Below, one piece after another: positions 7,196 to 8,318 of a DNA stretch of 8,318 nucleotides; position 1 is the first letter of the stretch, and each line of letters opens with the position of its first letter. The DNA lies in NCBI GenBank assembly GCA_017437345.1, contig JAFSBJ010000256.1, positions 1-8,318 of the forward strand, given 5' to 3'. A model generated the notes under the pieces. That model was given only the letters and a program-made list of their open reading frames with translations, was not told the origin of the DNA and ran no database searches. Source of the DNA: Clostridia bacterium (GTDB taxonomy: Bacteria; Bacillota_A; Clostridia; UMGS1810). The translations under genes were made by a program, and so were the position numbers.

Positions 7196-7230
7196 AAAGG
7201 TGGGGAATAATATCCCTACCTTTAGTTTTT
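7193..7230 (+). terminator. intrinsic terminator or attenuator between glgA and glgP
   Basis: The left arm 7194-7206 (CTAAAGGTGGGGA) pairs with 7213-7225 (TCCCTACCTTTAG) in a 13-bp stem with one G-U pair and a 6-base ATAATA loop. A7193 can pair with the first base of the T tail. TTTTT (7226-7230) follows directly. This is a classic intrinsic terminator for transcripts coming from glgA. Since glgP lies downstream in the same direction, it probably acts as a partial terminator. Transcripts from the overlapping promoter would start inside the left arm and keep only about 5 bp of stem. Confidence 0.85.
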
Positions 7231-7260
7231 AAAATAATAAATCTTGAAAGGAATTAATAA

Positions 7261-8318
7261 ATGGATAAAAAAACAGCAAGTCAACTTCTTGAAACCACCT
7301 GCCAGAAGCAGTTTGGATGCGATTTAAAGGAAGCAACCAAGCAGCAGGTGTATAAGGCTCTTTGCATTATAGTTAAAGATATCTTAGTTGAAAAGAATGT
7401 TGAGTTCAAAAATAAAACCAAGAAAAAAGGCGACAAACAGGTTTACTATATGTCAATGGAATTTCTGGTTGGAACATCGCTTCACAATAATCTTTATAAT
7501 CTCAAAATAGAAGACAAATTCAAATCAGTTTTAAAGGATAATGGCATCAACATAGAAGAACTCTATGAAATGGAGCCGGATGCCGGTCTTGGTAATGGCG
7601 GTCTTGGAAGGCTTGCCTCCTGTTATATGGATTCTCTTTCGTCTCTGGGTATCCCCGCCACAGGCTATTCCATACGCTATGAATTTGGTATCTTCAAGCA
7701 GAAGATTATAGATGGCTGGCAGATGGAATTCCCCGACGATTGGCTCAATCTTGGCGATGTGTGGCTCAGCGCCCGTCCCGATGAATCAATAACCGTTAAA
7801 TTTGGCGGCAGAGTTAATGAATATATGGCAGAAGACGGATACCATGTGGAGCATGTGGATTTTGTTCCGGTTGTTGCAGTACCATATGATATGTATATTT
7901 CGGGCTATGATTCAAAGGCTGTAAATAAGCTTGTGCTCTGGAGTGCAAAGTCGCCCAAAAACCTTGATATGGCGGCATTTTCAAGAGGTGAATATGCAAA
8001 GGCTCTTGAAGAAAACACAAAGGCTGAGGTTATTTCAAAAATTCTCTATCCTGCCGATGACCATATCGACGGAAAGATTCTCCGCTTAAAGCAGCAGTAT
8101 TTCTTTGTGAGTGCATCTCTGCAGACTATTGTTTCAAAGCATTTCAAAAAGTATTCCACATTAGATAACCTTGCAGATAAGGTTTCTGTTCATATAAACG
8201 ATACCCATCCTGCACTTTGTGTGCCTGAATTAATGAGAATTCTTATGGATGAATATGGCTATGGATGGGATGATGCCTGGGAGATTTCTCAGAAAACCCT
8301 TTCCTACACCAATCACAC
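7261..8318 (+). CDS. glgP: glycogen/alpha-glucan phosphorylase (GT35), 3' end cut by window edge
   Basis: Pyridoxal-phosphate enzyme that releases glucose-1-phosphate from glycogen ends by phosphorolysis. I translated 352 residues without a stop. The family is about 750-830 residues long, so more than half, including the PLP-lysine region, lies outside the window. Recognisable signatures are YYMSMEFLVGTSLHNNL (about 62-78), EPDAGLGNGGLGRLASCYMDS (in two joined motifs, about 105-125), the GYSIRYEFGIFKQ segment, and HINDTHPALCVPELMRIL starting at His311, then LSYTNH at the edge. Start is ATG at 7261 with AAAGGA (7247-7252) 8 bases upstream. It lies 90 bp after glgA, behind the terminator-promoter arrangement, so it is likely expressed partly from its own promoter and partly by read-through. 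Confidence 0.96.
   Translation, partial: MDKKTASQLLETTCQKQFGCDLKEATKQQVYKALCIIVKDILVEKNVEFKNKTKKKGDKQVYYMSMEFLVGTSLHNNLYNLKIEDKFKSVLKDNGINIEELYEMEPDAGLGNGGLGRLASCYMDSLSSLGIPATGYSIRYEFGIFKQKIIDGWQMEFPDDWLNLGDVWLSARPDESITVKFGGRVNEYMAEDGYHVEHVDFVPVVAVPYDMYISGYDSKAVNKLVLWSAKSPKNLDMAAFSRGEYAKALEENTKAEVISKILYPADDHIDGKILRLKQQYFFVSASLQTIVSKHFKKYSTLDNLADKVSVHINDTHPALCVPELMRILMDEYGYGWDDAWEISQKTLSYTNH

Noticed and set aside
1..8318. CRISPR array, tRNA, rRNA, insertion sequence, prophage or defence genes
   Set aside because: No regularly spaced repeats, cloverleaf sequence, transposase or phage signature was seen. The window is an ordinary metabolic operon plus a sporulation gene.

Overview
The window looks like chromosome from an endospore-forming, moderately AT-rich Firmicute of the class Clostridia or a close relative. 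Four things support this: a SpoIVB-type sporulation protease at the left edge, the split GlgC/GlgD form of ADP-glucose pyrophosphorylase typical of Gram-positive spore formers, strong GGAGG-type ribosome binding sites, and Gram-positive extended -10 promoters. The species cannot be told from the sequence alone.

Layout. Bases 1-1169 (minus strand) hold most of spoIVB, cut at its C-terminus by the window edge. A divergent 215-bp gap follows, with an extended -10 promoter close to glgB. The rest of the window, all on the plus strand, is a glycogen operon in the order glgB (1385-3268), glgC (3378-4559), glgD (4574-5692), glgA (5716-7170) and glgP (7261 to the edge). glgC-glgD-glgA are packed tightly (gaps of 14 and 23 bp) and are probably translationally coupled. 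The two longer gaps carry structure: a roughly 90-bp imperfect palindrome lies between glgB and glgC, and a terminator hairpin overlapped by a second promoter lies between glgA and glgP.

How the genes work together. GlgC, probably with the catalytically degenerate GlgD as partner, makes ADP-glucose from glucose-1-phosphate and ATP. GlgA adds the glucose to a growing alpha-1,4 chain, GlgB creates alpha-1,6 branches, and GlgP phosphorolyses the outer chains back to glucose-1-phosphate. This is a complete storage and recovery cycle. The terminator plus promoter before glgP could let breakdown be expressed partly independently of synthesis.

Novelty. The genes are well-known families with intact key motifs, and no undescribed multi-gene system is visible. 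The items most worth a second look are non-coding: the glgB-glgC palindrome, the promoter nested in the terminator before glgP, and the operon's position beside a sporulation gene.
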